Positions 1 through 5,908 are shown, numbered from the stretch's first letter. The stretch: DNA of 10,603 nucleotides from Rickettsiales bacterium (GCA_027489915.1 JAIXZB010000010.1:1-10603), one strand, 5' to 3'. Program-made: numbers and translations. Notes: generated by a model from the letters alone, not told the origin.

Positions 1-50
1 TAATTCTATCCTGCTCTAGCGTCTGCGTTACGCACTTCTACAGAGTGCTT

Positions 51-112
51 AAAAAATCCGATGCGCGTCACACGTTCTTAAACAGTATAGCACAATTCGT
101 GCCACGCGCATC
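51..112 (-). terminator. Terminator of the flagellin-flaG transcript
   Basis: A 9-bp GC-rich stem pairs 60-68 with 104-112 (GATGCGCGT on the minus strand against ACGCGCATC). It encloses a second hairpin, GCAC/GTGC at 90-93 and 99-102, and is followed on the minus strand by GGA and T6 (56-51). The loop is longer than usual, but the stem and T-run are strong, and it starts 3 nt past the flaG stop. Confidence 0.65.
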
Positions 113-115
113 TAC

Positions 116-490
116 TTATGCATTAAGCGAGATAAGAGAGTCATTACTCGCCCCACGCGATCTGCTCGATTGCAAAAGCGCAGGTTCGGGAATGTACGTC
201 ACCTTACCGTCTCGAAGGCTGGTGTAGCGGGTAATATATTGACCACTCACATCCTTATAAATACTAAATCGCATATCACTCACGGCATACGTATCTTTAA
301 AATAAGACTGTGCAGCCTTCACTACTTGTTCATAGCGGCGTTCATCTATCGCCTCTACTTTTACATCACCGCCAGAAGTTCTGGGCCCACTCTGTGATTG
401 TTGAACTTGTTTTTGTATCACAGGGAAATCCGCGCCCTTAGCCCCTGGCAGGGTTGGCAACTGAATGCCTTTGCTAAGATTGATTTCCAT
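116..490 (-). CDS. flaG: FlaG-like flagellar protein
   Basis: A 124-residue cytoplasmic-looking protein with no signal peptide or membrane segment. The first 45 residues are polar and probably disordered. Residues 50-66 look helical, and 73-106 (MRFSIYKDVSGQYITRY, then DGKVTYIPEPALL) resemble the FlaG core, in which a beta hairpin is followed by a variant of the IRQIPPEE motif. FlaG affects filament length or assembly in Vibrio, Pseudomonas and Campylobacter and is usually encoded directly beside flagellin, as here. The typical Gly-Glu-Val-Ile-Arg-Gln sequence is not preserved, so this is a divergent member or an analogue. ATG at 490 has AAGGAG 8 nt upstream. The gap to flagellin is 111 nt and holds a structured RNA. 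A terminator follows the stop. Confidence 0.6.
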   Translation of the reverse strand: MEINLSKGIQLPTLPGAKGADFPVIQKQVQQSQSGPRTSGGDVKVEAIDERRYEQVVKAAQSYFKDTYAVSDMRFSIYKDVSGQYITRYTSLRDGKVTYIPEPALLQSSRSRGASNDSLISLNA

Positions 491-522
491 TGTCGTCGCT
501 CCTTCAATGCCCTGTTGCCATC

Positions 523-584
523 CGGTCTTTTGGGGGTGATTCCCTTAAGGAACCACCCCCGCTCTCCTTGCGGAGAAAAGACCG
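523..584 (-). other. Predicted three-way-junction RNA between flagellin and flaG
   Basis: An outer 9-bp stem pairs 523-531 with 576-584 (CGGTCTTTT against AAAAGACCG). Inside, 564-567 pairs with 572-575 and closes a loop that reads GCAA on the minus-strand RNA, a GNRA tetraloop. Positions 532-538 pair with 554-560 (GGGGGTG against CACCCCC), continuing through one mismatch to 540-543 with 549-552. The two inner helices and the outer stem leave only three unpaired junction bases (561-563). There is no T-run on either side, so it does not look like a terminator. It may stabilise the flagellin mRNA 3' end or control flaG. Confidence 0.6.
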
Positions 585-589
585 TTTAG

Positions 590-601
590 GCTGCTTTCAG
601 C
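590..601 (-). other. Small hairpin abutting the flagellin stop codon
   Basis: On the minus strand GCTG-AAAG-CAGC (601-590) begins immediately after the TAA at 604-602. The stem is 4 bp with a four-base loop and no T-run, so it is not an intrinsic terminator. Confidence 0.4.
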
Positions 602-2713
602 TTACGAGATAAGCTTGAGCAGGTTCTGTGGCAACTGGTTGGCCTGAGCAAGTACCGCAATACCTGCCTGCAGCTGAACCTGAGCTGTCGCATACGCTGT
701 CGATTCAGCGGTCACATCCGTGTCAAGAAGCGTGCCACGTGCAGCATCTTGGTTCTGGATAGACGTTTGAACGTTCGCAGCAGCAAAGTCGAATCGTGAC
801 TGAAGCGCACCCACCGAAGCCCTAATCGCGGTCACGGTGTTAAGAGCAAAGTCAACAGATGAACCTGCAGCAACGGCACCCGCCTGCGTAGCAATCGAAA
901 GTGACTGACCAAGGAACAAGCGCCCTGTGTCAACACCATCAATTTTCACACCCAGCGAATCCGCTGCTGTACTACCAACTTGGAAGCTCAAGCGCGAGCT
1001 CTTCGAATCGATACCAAAGCTCGTCTTAAGTGCAGCTGCTATTGCATCGGCACCAGCCTGCGTCGAAAGATCGAAAGCAGTGGTTGCCGAAGTGGTAATA
1101 CCAGAACCAGCAGTTTGAATAGTAAGAGCCTTATTCGGATTCGAAAGGTTCTGCAGTGTAATTGAAGTGTTGGTAGCTATCTGGTTACCAATACCTGCAT
1201 AACTTACATAGGTTTCACCGTTAATCTGAGCAGTGAAGGTCGCATCCGTTCCACCATTGGTTGGAGCAGTGATACGAATATCTTCAATGTTCACATTGGT
1301 AAAGCTATCCGACCGCAAGTTTGCAGTCACACCAGTCAGGTTACCCACTTGAACACCAGCAGCGTTCACAGTAGCACCGTTCTGGAATGAGAGAACGTCA
1401 CGGTTTTGAGTAAAGGTGATACCCGAAAGCGCATCGTTGATTTGGTTCACATAACCATCAACTTGCGCTTGCGTTGTAAAGGCAGTAACCGCACCACCAG
1501 CAATCACCAACTGGAACGAACCGCCTGCAGCGTTGTTATACTGGTCAGCACCGTTCAGCGTCAGCGTAACCGCAGTAGCAGATACGAGGGCTGGTGTAGT
1601 AGTGGTTGTATAAGTAATGTCACCAACTTTAAGTGAGAAGTTAGCGGTGTTGGCAGTTGCAGGGTTTAACACACCCACAATTTTACCAAGCTTACCTTCA
1701 CCAAGTTTGCCAACAAAATCTGCGTTGTTGCGAATACCAGTACCCGCAGTGTTGGTTGCAGTGATAATACCATCACCAGCAGTAGCAGCCGTTGTCCCCG
1801 CTCCACGCAGAATACTTCCAGTGGTCGTACCAAGGGCAGCTACCTGACCTTGAGCAAGACCATCCAGAGTACCAGCCGTTGCAATGGTTCTGTTCGCAGC
1901 CGAACCCGCAGTAATGTTGGCACCGGTTGTTACAGAAGCACCAAGCACATACGCAGCACCAAGCTGACCACCGCCCCATGTAGCAGTTACGTTACCACCC
2001 GCAGCGTTGAAGCGAAGGTTGGCAAGACGAGCATCTTTACTGGTGTTAAGGAACTGAGCCAGGTTAAGCCCTGTTTCCACGTTGGATGCACCAATCGAAA
2101 CCTTACCAATTGCTGCAGTGGTTCCAGGAGCAGAAGAAGTGAACTGAACCGTAACACCATTAATAACAACTTGGTCACCGTTAGCTGCGTTACCTGCAGC
2201 AACCGCAATAACGTTACCTGCAGTCGTTGAAACAGTGTTTGCCAAAGTATTGTTAGTATTAGTGCCCACAGCCTTCGAACCAGAAAGCGCGCCACTGAGC
2301 AAATTCAGCGAGCTGAACTTGGTGTTAGCAGAAATACGGTTAATCTCGTCTGAAAGCGCTTGGAATTCTTGGTTGAGGAATGAACGCTCCGTGTCCGATA
2401 ACTGACCCGAAGACGATTGTACAGTCAGCGCTTTCTGACGTTGCAGAATATCTACAACTTGGCTCAACGCACCATCAGCAACCTGCAGAAGGCTCGAACC
2501 TTGGTTAGTGTTAAGCAATGCTTGCTTCAGGGTCGAAACGCTGGTGCGCAACACGGTACCTACCGAGAGAGCAGCTACGTCATCCGAAGCTTTAACAATA
2601 CGTTGACCGCTCGATAAACGAGCAATCGATGAACCAGCCTTATCCGACGCACGGCTAATATTAGACTGTGCTGAATACGACGCAATATTGGTGTTAATTG
2701 AACTAATACCCAT
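602..2713 (-). CDS. fliC: Flagellin, with large central variable region
   Basis: This is the filament subunit, exported through the flagellar type III apparatus and polymerised on FlgL. The N-terminal D0/D1 region (residues 1-145) has MGISSINTNIASYSAQ, then ARLSSGQRIVKASDDVAAL (31-49) and the helix ending INRISANTKFSSLNLLSG (124-141). The C-terminal D1/D0 region (621-703) has TVTAIRASVGALQSRFD and ends LAQANQLPQNLLKLIS. Between them about 475 residues, rich in Ala, Gly, Thr and Asn, must form surface domains. Part of this insert (NGDQVVINGVTVQF, then GLNLAQFLNTS) resembles a beta module also seen in other filament inserts. The total of 703 residues exceeds the common 270-500. ATG at 2713 has AGGAG 6 nt upstream. 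It is preceded by a long leader and followed by structured RNA before flaG. The symbol could equally be fla or hag. Confidence 0.96.
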   Translation of the reverse strand: MGISSINTNIASYSAQSNISRASDKAGSSIARLSSGQRIVKASDDVAALSVGTVLRTSVSTLKQALLNTNQGSSLLQVADGALSQVVDILQRQKALTVQSSSGQLSDTERSFLNQEFQALSDEINRISANTKFSSLNLLSGALSGSKAVGTNTNNTLANTVSTTAGNVIAVAAGNAANGDQVVINGVTVQFTSSAPGTTAAIGKVSIGASNVETGLNLAQFLNTSKDARLANLRFNAAGGNVTATWGGGQLGAAYVLGASVTTGANITAGSAANRTIATAGTLDGLAQGQVAALGTTTGSILRGAGTTAATAGDGIITATNTAGTGIRNNADFVGKLGEGKLGKIVGVLNPATANTANFSLKVGDITYTTTTTPALVSATAVTLTLNGADQYNNAAGGSFQLVIAGGAVTAFTTQAQVDGYVNQINDALSGITFTQNRDVLSFQNGATVNAAGVQVGNLTGVTANLRSDSFTNVNIEDIRITAPTNGGTDATFTAQINGETYVSYAGIGNQIATNTSITLQNLSNPNKALTIQTAGSGITTSATTAFDLSTQAGADAIAAALKTSFGIDSKSSRLSFQVGSTAADSLGVKIDGVDTGRLFLGQSLSIATQAGAVAAGSSVDFALNTVTAIRASVGALQSRFDFAAANVQTSIQNQDAARGTLLDTDVTAESTAYATAQVQLQAGIAVLAQANQLPQNLLKLIS

Positions 2714-2815
2714 GATAGGCTCCTACTTGGACTGTTAAACTCAGGGCTACATGCCCACTTATGCACCGCCGAAACTACAACATCATGTCATAGGGAAAAT
2801 CGGCTGCACATATAA

Positions 2816-2850
2816 CCATTACCAGCAACTTCTTAAGAAACCGTTAATGG
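2816..2850 (-). other. Stem-loop in the flagellin mRNA leader
   Basis: On the minus strand CCATTA (2850-2845) pairs with TAATGG (2821-2816), and an inner perfect palindrome TTCTTAAGAA (2839-2830) forms a small apical hairpin. It lies about 100 nt before the flagellin ATG. It may be structural or regulatory; no known riboswitch is recognised. Confidence 0.3.
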
Positions 2851-2923
2851 CCTCACTTTTTTTGCTTCGCCTTATAAATCAACGACTTATTTTAGCTCCG
2901 CAAGGACAACGCACAAGCAAATT

Positions 2924-2938
2924 GCTAACACTTTGCCA
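2924..2938 (-). promoter_or_regulatory. Sigma-54-type promoter candidate for flagellin
   Basis: The minus strand reads TGGCAAAGTGTTAGC followed by A. The GG (2937-2936) and GC (2925-2924) dinucleotides are exactly 10 nt apart, as RpoN promoters require, and the -24 box has TGGCA as in the consensus. The -12 box is TAGC rather than TTGC. Transcription would begin near 2912, leaving a leader of about 200 nt. Late flagellar genes of several alphaproteobacteria use sigma-54, which supports the call. The remaining spacer (2714-3051) has no gene. Confidence 0.5.
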
Positions 2939-2958
2939 CTTACCCACAAAACTAGCAT

Positions 2959-2990
2959 AAAATAGTTACAAAGTCAGCAGTCAAAATAGT
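2959..2990 (-). repeat. Direct repeat pair upstream of the flagellin promoter candidate
   Basis: On the plus strand AAAATAGT occurs at 2959-2966 and again at 2983-2990, 24 bp start to start. On the minus strand these are ACTATTTT boxes about 20-50 bp upstream of the putative -24 element. They could be activator half-sites or chance in AT-rich DNA. Confidence 0.35.
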
Positions 2991-3010
2991 GTGACAAGCA
3001 AGTATTCCAC

Positions 3011-3033
3011 AAAAAATCAGCAAGTCGTTGCAG
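3011..3033 (-). terminator. Weak terminator candidate after fliB
   Basis: About 20 nt after the fliB stop the minus strand forms GCAA-CGAC-TTGC (3031-3020), closed by one more C-G pair across a mismatch, then TGA and T6 (3016-3011). The stem is only 4-5 bp, so termination would be partial at best. Confidence 0.33.
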
Positions 3034-3051
3034 CAATGTCACGCAAAATAC

Positions 3052-4227
3052 TTAGGCATCACCCACAAGTGCGCGCAACCTTGCCTCGCGCATCCACCCC
3101 ACTTCCGCATAAATCTTAAGCGAAAACTCAGCCTCCGCCAAATGATCCATAAAGCGCGAAAGCCCCTGCACTACACGCACCAATTCCTCTTCTTCCAAAA
3201 TTGCTTTTGCTTCAAAACACGTCGCCATCAGCGCCAACTTCAGTGTTGCAAATCGCACCCCAATAATCGTTGCGCGCTCCACCATGTCACTGCCCAACCC
3301 AGCAAACGGAAATAAGCCAATCGAAAGCTGTCCCTCCAACCATCGCGCCATAATCGGTGCATAATGCGCAGCACATTGCTCGCGCCAAAATGCGACCATC
3401 TGCAAATAACGCGCACCCATGTCATTACCCACTTGCACATTAAGCGTCTGCCAATCAAGCGTCACATCCAACGCACGCGCCATGCATTCCACCGTTTGCA
3501 TCAAACGCGGCCTACTGGTCACTTTTGACGCACCAATCAGCCCTTGTAATGCATTCAGCACATGCACAGGGTCTGCAGCGTTTGCTTCTGGCGCAGGCAG
3601 CCTTCCATCCGCACTACGTAAATAAAAAGGCACCGCTGCATTCCATTGCGCCTCAGGCAACATCGCAAGCGATCGCGCGACCGATGCAATCTGGGCCATG
3701 CTACGCTCAGGTTGCGAAGCATTACCACGCACATGCGCCAAAAACGCCGCATGCACCGATTCCATCTCCTCACCAACAAGCCCCTCATGGGCATACTCTT
3801 TCAATGAGTGGGGTAACCTGCTAACCGCCCCCTCCACCGCCTCGCACGGCGCCTCCATCGAAAGTGTCAAACGCGCAATCTCAGGGCAGGCCATACTCGC
3901 CGTCATCAAGCTGTGCCCCCCCACCGATCGGGTTGCACGCGGGAAGAAATGGCATGCATCTCCAAGCATTCTGTCGCCATACGCCTTATGAATCCCACAC
4001 CAGCCATTATCAAACTTCACACAGAAATCCGTTTCGGCATCACGCTTCATTATAAATTCCGCTTCACCGCTGCTCACCGCATCCAGAAGCTCCGGCGCTT
4101 CTTCTTTATAAAGTGCAACTGTCTGTGCACCCAGTTGCATACCCCAGCCTTTACAGCACGTATCCGCGCATGCATCTCCCAGACACGAGAATTGTGCCAT
4201 CACACGCGTCTGTTTCACAGGAATCAT
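3052..4227 (-). CDS. fliB: FliB-type flagellin lysine N-methylase
   Basis: FliB of Salmonella N-methylates lysines on the flagellin surface. This 391-residue protein has a similar length and the family's Cys-rich N-terminus. Cysteines lie at 15, 20, 24 and 25 (FSCLGDACADTCCKGW), then 69, 77 (DNGWCGIHK), 92 (GDACHFFPR) and 114 (ASMACPE). This is the metal- or iron-sulphur-binding pattern of the FliB/CxxCxxCC family. The rest is helical and less conserved. ATG at 4227 is preferred: the product then starts IPVKQTRVMAQFSC as family members do, a GGGGTG lies just upstream, and the longer TTG version would begin inside a terminator hairpin. The gene sits between fliW and the flagellin gene, fitting flagellin as substrate. 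The flagellin variable region has roughly ten lysines that could be modified. The assignment is firm at family level; the substrate is inferred. Confidence 0.88.
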   Translation of the reverse strand: MIPVKQTRVMAQFSCLGDACADTCCKGWGMQLGAQTVALYKEEAPELLDAVSSGEAEFIMKRDAETDFCVKFDNGWCGIHKAYGDRMLGDACHFFPRATRSVGGHSLMTASMACPEIARLTLSMEAPCEAVEGAVSRLPHSLKEYAHEGLVGEEMESVHAAFLAHVRGNASQPERSMAQIASVARSLAMLPEAQWNAAVPFYLRSADGRLPAPEANAADPVHVLNALQGLIGASKVTSRPRLMQTVECMARALDVTLDWQTLNVQVGNDMGARYLQMVAFWREQCAAHYAPIMARWLEGQLSIGLFPFAGLGSDMVERATIIGVRFATLKLALMATCFEAKAILEEEELVRVVQGLSRFMDHLAEAEFSLKIYAEVGWMREARLRALVGDA

Positions 4228-4231
4228 AAAA

Positions 4232-4237
4232 CACCCC
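4232..4237 (-). promoter_or_regulatory. Probable fliB ribosome binding site
   Basis: The minus strand reads GGGGTG 4 nt before ATG at 4227. This supports that start over the TTG at 4257, which would lie inside the terminator stem. The spacing is short, so translation may be modest. Confidence 0.5.
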
Positions 4238-4242
4238 AAAAT

Positions 4243-4279
4243 AAAAAAGCGCTGCAAGAATACCCTGCAACGCTTTTTC
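4243..4279 (-). terminator. Intrinsic terminator after fliW, abutting fliB
   Basis: The stem pairs 4244-4251 with 4271-4278 (AAAAAGCG against CGCTTTTT) and 4253-4256 (TGCA) with 4266-4269. Single mismatches sit at 4252/4270 and 4257/4265, G4258-C4264 closes, and the loop is five bases. On the minus strand it ends in a T6 tract (4248-4243) and on the plus strand in a T5 tract, so it could act both ways. It begins 20 nt past the fliW stop and ends only 15 nt before the fliB ATG. Confidence 0.8.
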
Positions 4280-4299
4280 TACCAATGAATTTCGTGCAA

Positions 4300-4809
4300 C
4301 TAAATCGAAATCGGCTGGCGAATCTGATATTTCGAATTGTGAAACACATACTGAACAGCGCTCTTGGTGCGGACATTCATAATAAGTGGCGCACGTGTAT
4401 TTGCGGACATCCGCACAAACGAACCATCGCGGTACACCGTCACCATCAGCATCATGGCAATGTTCTCAATCGACATATCAAGCTCTGCGCATGCCTGATC
4501 AACATCTGCGCGGTCAATCATCGGGTTGTCAATATCGAGCGGCAGTACCACAAAGGAAAGCCCCACATCCTCAACCGATTGCAACAACTTAAACCGCGCC
4601 AGCTTCTCACTCGGAAGCGATGTAAGGCAAAACTGCAATTTATCGGGCATGCCAAGCAAGCCGTTGGGAAACGTAATTGGGTTCTTACGGCTCAGCGTAA
4701 TCTTACCAAACCGCGTATCAAGTACTTCGGTTTCGGGTAAGTCGGTAGCGGCGGTCTGGCTCAGAATGGCTGGGCCTGTACCCGTCATAGCATACTCCTG
4801 TGTCAACAT
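4300..4809 (-). CDS. fliW: Flagellar assembly factor FliW
   Basis: FliW binds free flagellin in the cytoplasm. When flagellin is exported, freed FliW binds CsrA and relieves CsrA repression of flagellin translation (known from Bacillus and Campylobacter). The 169-residue product shows the family pattern: TRFGKITLS (32-40), ITFPNGLLGMP (45-55), LLQSVEDVGLSFVVLP (75-90), MLMVTV (120-125), SANTRAPLIMN (135-145) and YQIRQPI (161-167). A 30-residue N-terminal extension precedes the conserved part. ATG at 4809 has GGGAGG 4 nt upstream. An intrinsic terminator lies about 20 nt beyond the stop. FliW is well known in Firmicutes, spirochaetes and epsilonproteobacteria and is less usual beside alphaproteobacterial-type genes. 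Its presence predicts a csrA gene elsewhere in the genome. None is visible in this window. Confidence 0.93.
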   Translation of the reverse strand: MLTQEYAMTGTGPAILSQTAATDLPETEVLDTRFGKITLSRKNPITFPNGLLGMPDKLQFCLTSLPSEKLARFKLLQSVEDVGLSFVVLPLDIDNPMIDRADVDQACAELDMSIENIAMMLMVTVYRDGSFVRMSANTRAPLIMNVRTKSAVQYVFHNSKYQIRQPISI

Positions 4810-4875
4810 AGTCCCTCCCTTGGAACGTTTTGTGCTGTTTATAAGCCCACCCGAAATCCAAAGAAGAAGAATTCT

Positions 4876-4903
4876 ACTTTAGCACAGATAGGGTTGGTTG
4901 CAA
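4876..4903 (-). promoter_or_regulatory. Weak sigma-70-like promoter candidate for fliW
   Basis: On the minus strand TTGCAA (4903-4898) and TAAAGT (4881-4876) are separated by 16 nt. Each box matches 4 of 6 consensus bases. It lies 67 nt before the fliW ATG in the only gap of the upstream cluster. The match is weak, and alphaproteobacterial -35/-10 boxes often differ from the enteric consensus. Confidence 0.25.
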
Positions 4904-4911
4904 CTCTCTTG

Positions 4912-4944
4912 GCCCATGCTTTGCGCATTTTTGGGCATTTTTTT
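4912..4944 (+). terminator. Hairpin plus T7, readable as a plus-strand terminator
   Basis: On the plus strand 4912-4915 (GCCC) pairs with 4933-4936 (GGGC) and 4916-4919 (ATGC) pairs with 4925-4928 (GCAT). A TTTGC loop and a four-T bulge complete the fold, and T7 follows at 4938-4944. This is the layout of an intrinsic terminator pointing right, although every gene here points left. On the minus strand the same stem is preceded by A7 and has no T-run after it, so it would not stop flgL transcripts. Confidence 0.45.
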
Positions 4945-4991
4945 GAAGCGCTTAAAGAACGCTTGCATTTAGAAAAAATCATATCCCCCGT

Positions 4992-5897
4992 TTACAAATA
5001 ATCCGATAGCTTCAACTGCACCAAACGGGCAAACACCTGATAGCTAGCCTGCAAGGTCGCCTGATCTGCCGCCGCTTTGCTGCTCGCTGCGACAATATCT
5101 GTTTTGGAAACCTGCTCCGTAATACCTGTCCAGTACAATTTCAGCTGCGCCTGACGATCCGTAACTTGCTCAACGTTAATGATAGTCGCATTCACGCGCC
5201 CTTGCGCAGCCGTCAACTGATCCAGCGATTTCTGCATCATGGTAATCGCTGCCTGCATGCCCGTATCACTGTTGCTGGTGTATGCATCAATCGACATATT
5301 CACCGCAGCAAACAACGACTGAAACGCTTCATCATCCCCACGCACTGGGAAGGGAATATCAACATCATCATCAATACGACTTATAGTACTAACATCCGAG
5401 CCCTTATAATACTCCGTGTCAGGAACACCATATTCTACGTTTGGCACAGGAACGTTTGGCACGGGCTTATCATCCGTCGCCGTTCCCCCAAATAAAAACC
5501 GCCCCTCAAATGTCACATTCATCGAATCAGCAACGCCCTGAAGCTTGTTTTTTATCTGCGCCACAAAATCTAAGTTCTGCTCCGTTGCAGGGTTGCGTGC
5601 TGCCACCATCAAATCTTCAATCGCATCCGAAATCTCTATAATTGAATCAAGCGATTTACTTGCTGTTTGCAAACGCGCCGTCGTAATCTGATTATTATCC
5701 GAATAAATCTGCACACGTGCAATCTTCGACTCAAGCCCAACAAACTGCTCAACCTGACCATTAAGACCCTTAAAATCATTTGCCTTAAGCCCACTCGAAA
5801 TCTGGCGCTGCAGATTATATAGACTCGTCTGCGTCGTGCCCATGTCACGCATGGTCGAGTTAAATAACGAGGCATTACTGATACGCTGAATAGCCAT
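4992..5897 (-). CDS. flgL: Flagellar hook-associated protein 3 (FlgL)
   Basis: FlgL is the second junction protein and forms the platform on which flagellin polymerises. The 301-residue product has a flagellin-like D0/D1 N-terminus (MAIQRISNASLFNS, LQRQISSGLKAND) and the FlgL/FlgK-class block FEGRFLFGGT (130-139). The C-terminal helices run through QGRVNATIINVEQV, then TDIVAASSKAAADQATLQAS and FARLVQLKLSDYL. The length is close to the family norm. The hypervariable middle contains a duplicated pentapeptide, PVPNV at 145-149 and 150-154, encoded by a 15-nt tandem repeat. The ATG at 5897 has GGGAG about 8 nt upstream and follows the flgK stop by 11 nt, so the two are co-expressed. No convincing minus-strand terminator follows the stop; a T-run at about 4973-4978 lacks a stem. 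Read-through towards fliW is therefore possible. Confidence 0.95.
   Translation of the reverse strand: MAIQRISNASLFNSTMRDMGTTQTSLYNLQRQISSGLKANDFKGLNGQVEQFVGLESKIARVQIYSDNNQITTARLQTASKSLDSIIEISDAIEDLMVAARNPATEQNLDFVAQIKNKLQGVADSMNVTFEGRFLFGGTATDDKPVPNVPVPNVEYGVPDTEYYKGSDVSTISRIDDDVDIPFPVRGDDEAFQSLFAAVNMSIDAYTSNSDTGMQAAITMMQKSLDQLTAAQGRVNATIINVEQVTDRQAQLKLYWTGITEQVSKTDIVAASSKAAADQATLQASYQVFARLVQLKLSDYL
5437..5466 (-). repeat. 15-nt tandem duplication inside flgL
   Basis: The plus-strand unit ACGTTTGGCACAGGA (5437-5451) is followed directly by ACGTTTGGCACGGGC (5452-5466), 13 of 15 identical. It is in frame and encodes PVPNV twice. It lies in the hypervariable middle of FlgL, where length change is tolerated. 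Confidence 0.85.
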
Positions 5898-5908
5898 GCT
5901 TTATCTCC

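Noticed and set aside
1..50. Short inverted repeats (GCGTTACGC at 25-33, GCACT/AGTGC at 32-48)
   Set aside because: These are small stems past the flaG terminator with no T-run in the right place and no gene context.
2797..2821. Sigma-28-like boxes before flagellin (TAATGGTT and GCCGATTT on the minus strand)
   Set aside because: The spacing is 9 nt rather than 11 and both boxes have two mismatches, so the match is poor compared with the sigma-54 candidate.
4228..4257. Longer fliB start at TTG 4257
   Set aside because: The start codon lies within the terminator stem, the added residues do not fit the family N-terminus, and a better ribosome site serves the ATG at 4227.
3913..4740. Plus-strand open frame of 275 codons crossing fliW and fliB
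   Set aside because: It runs antisense to two genes with clear family motifs, spans their intergenic terminator, and its product is His/Arg/Cys-rich, as expected of a shadow frame.
4899..4916. Sigma-54-like TGGGCC...TTGC in the flgL-fliW gap (minus strand)
   Set aside because: GG and GC are 11 nt apart rather than 10, and sigma-54 is strict about this spacing.
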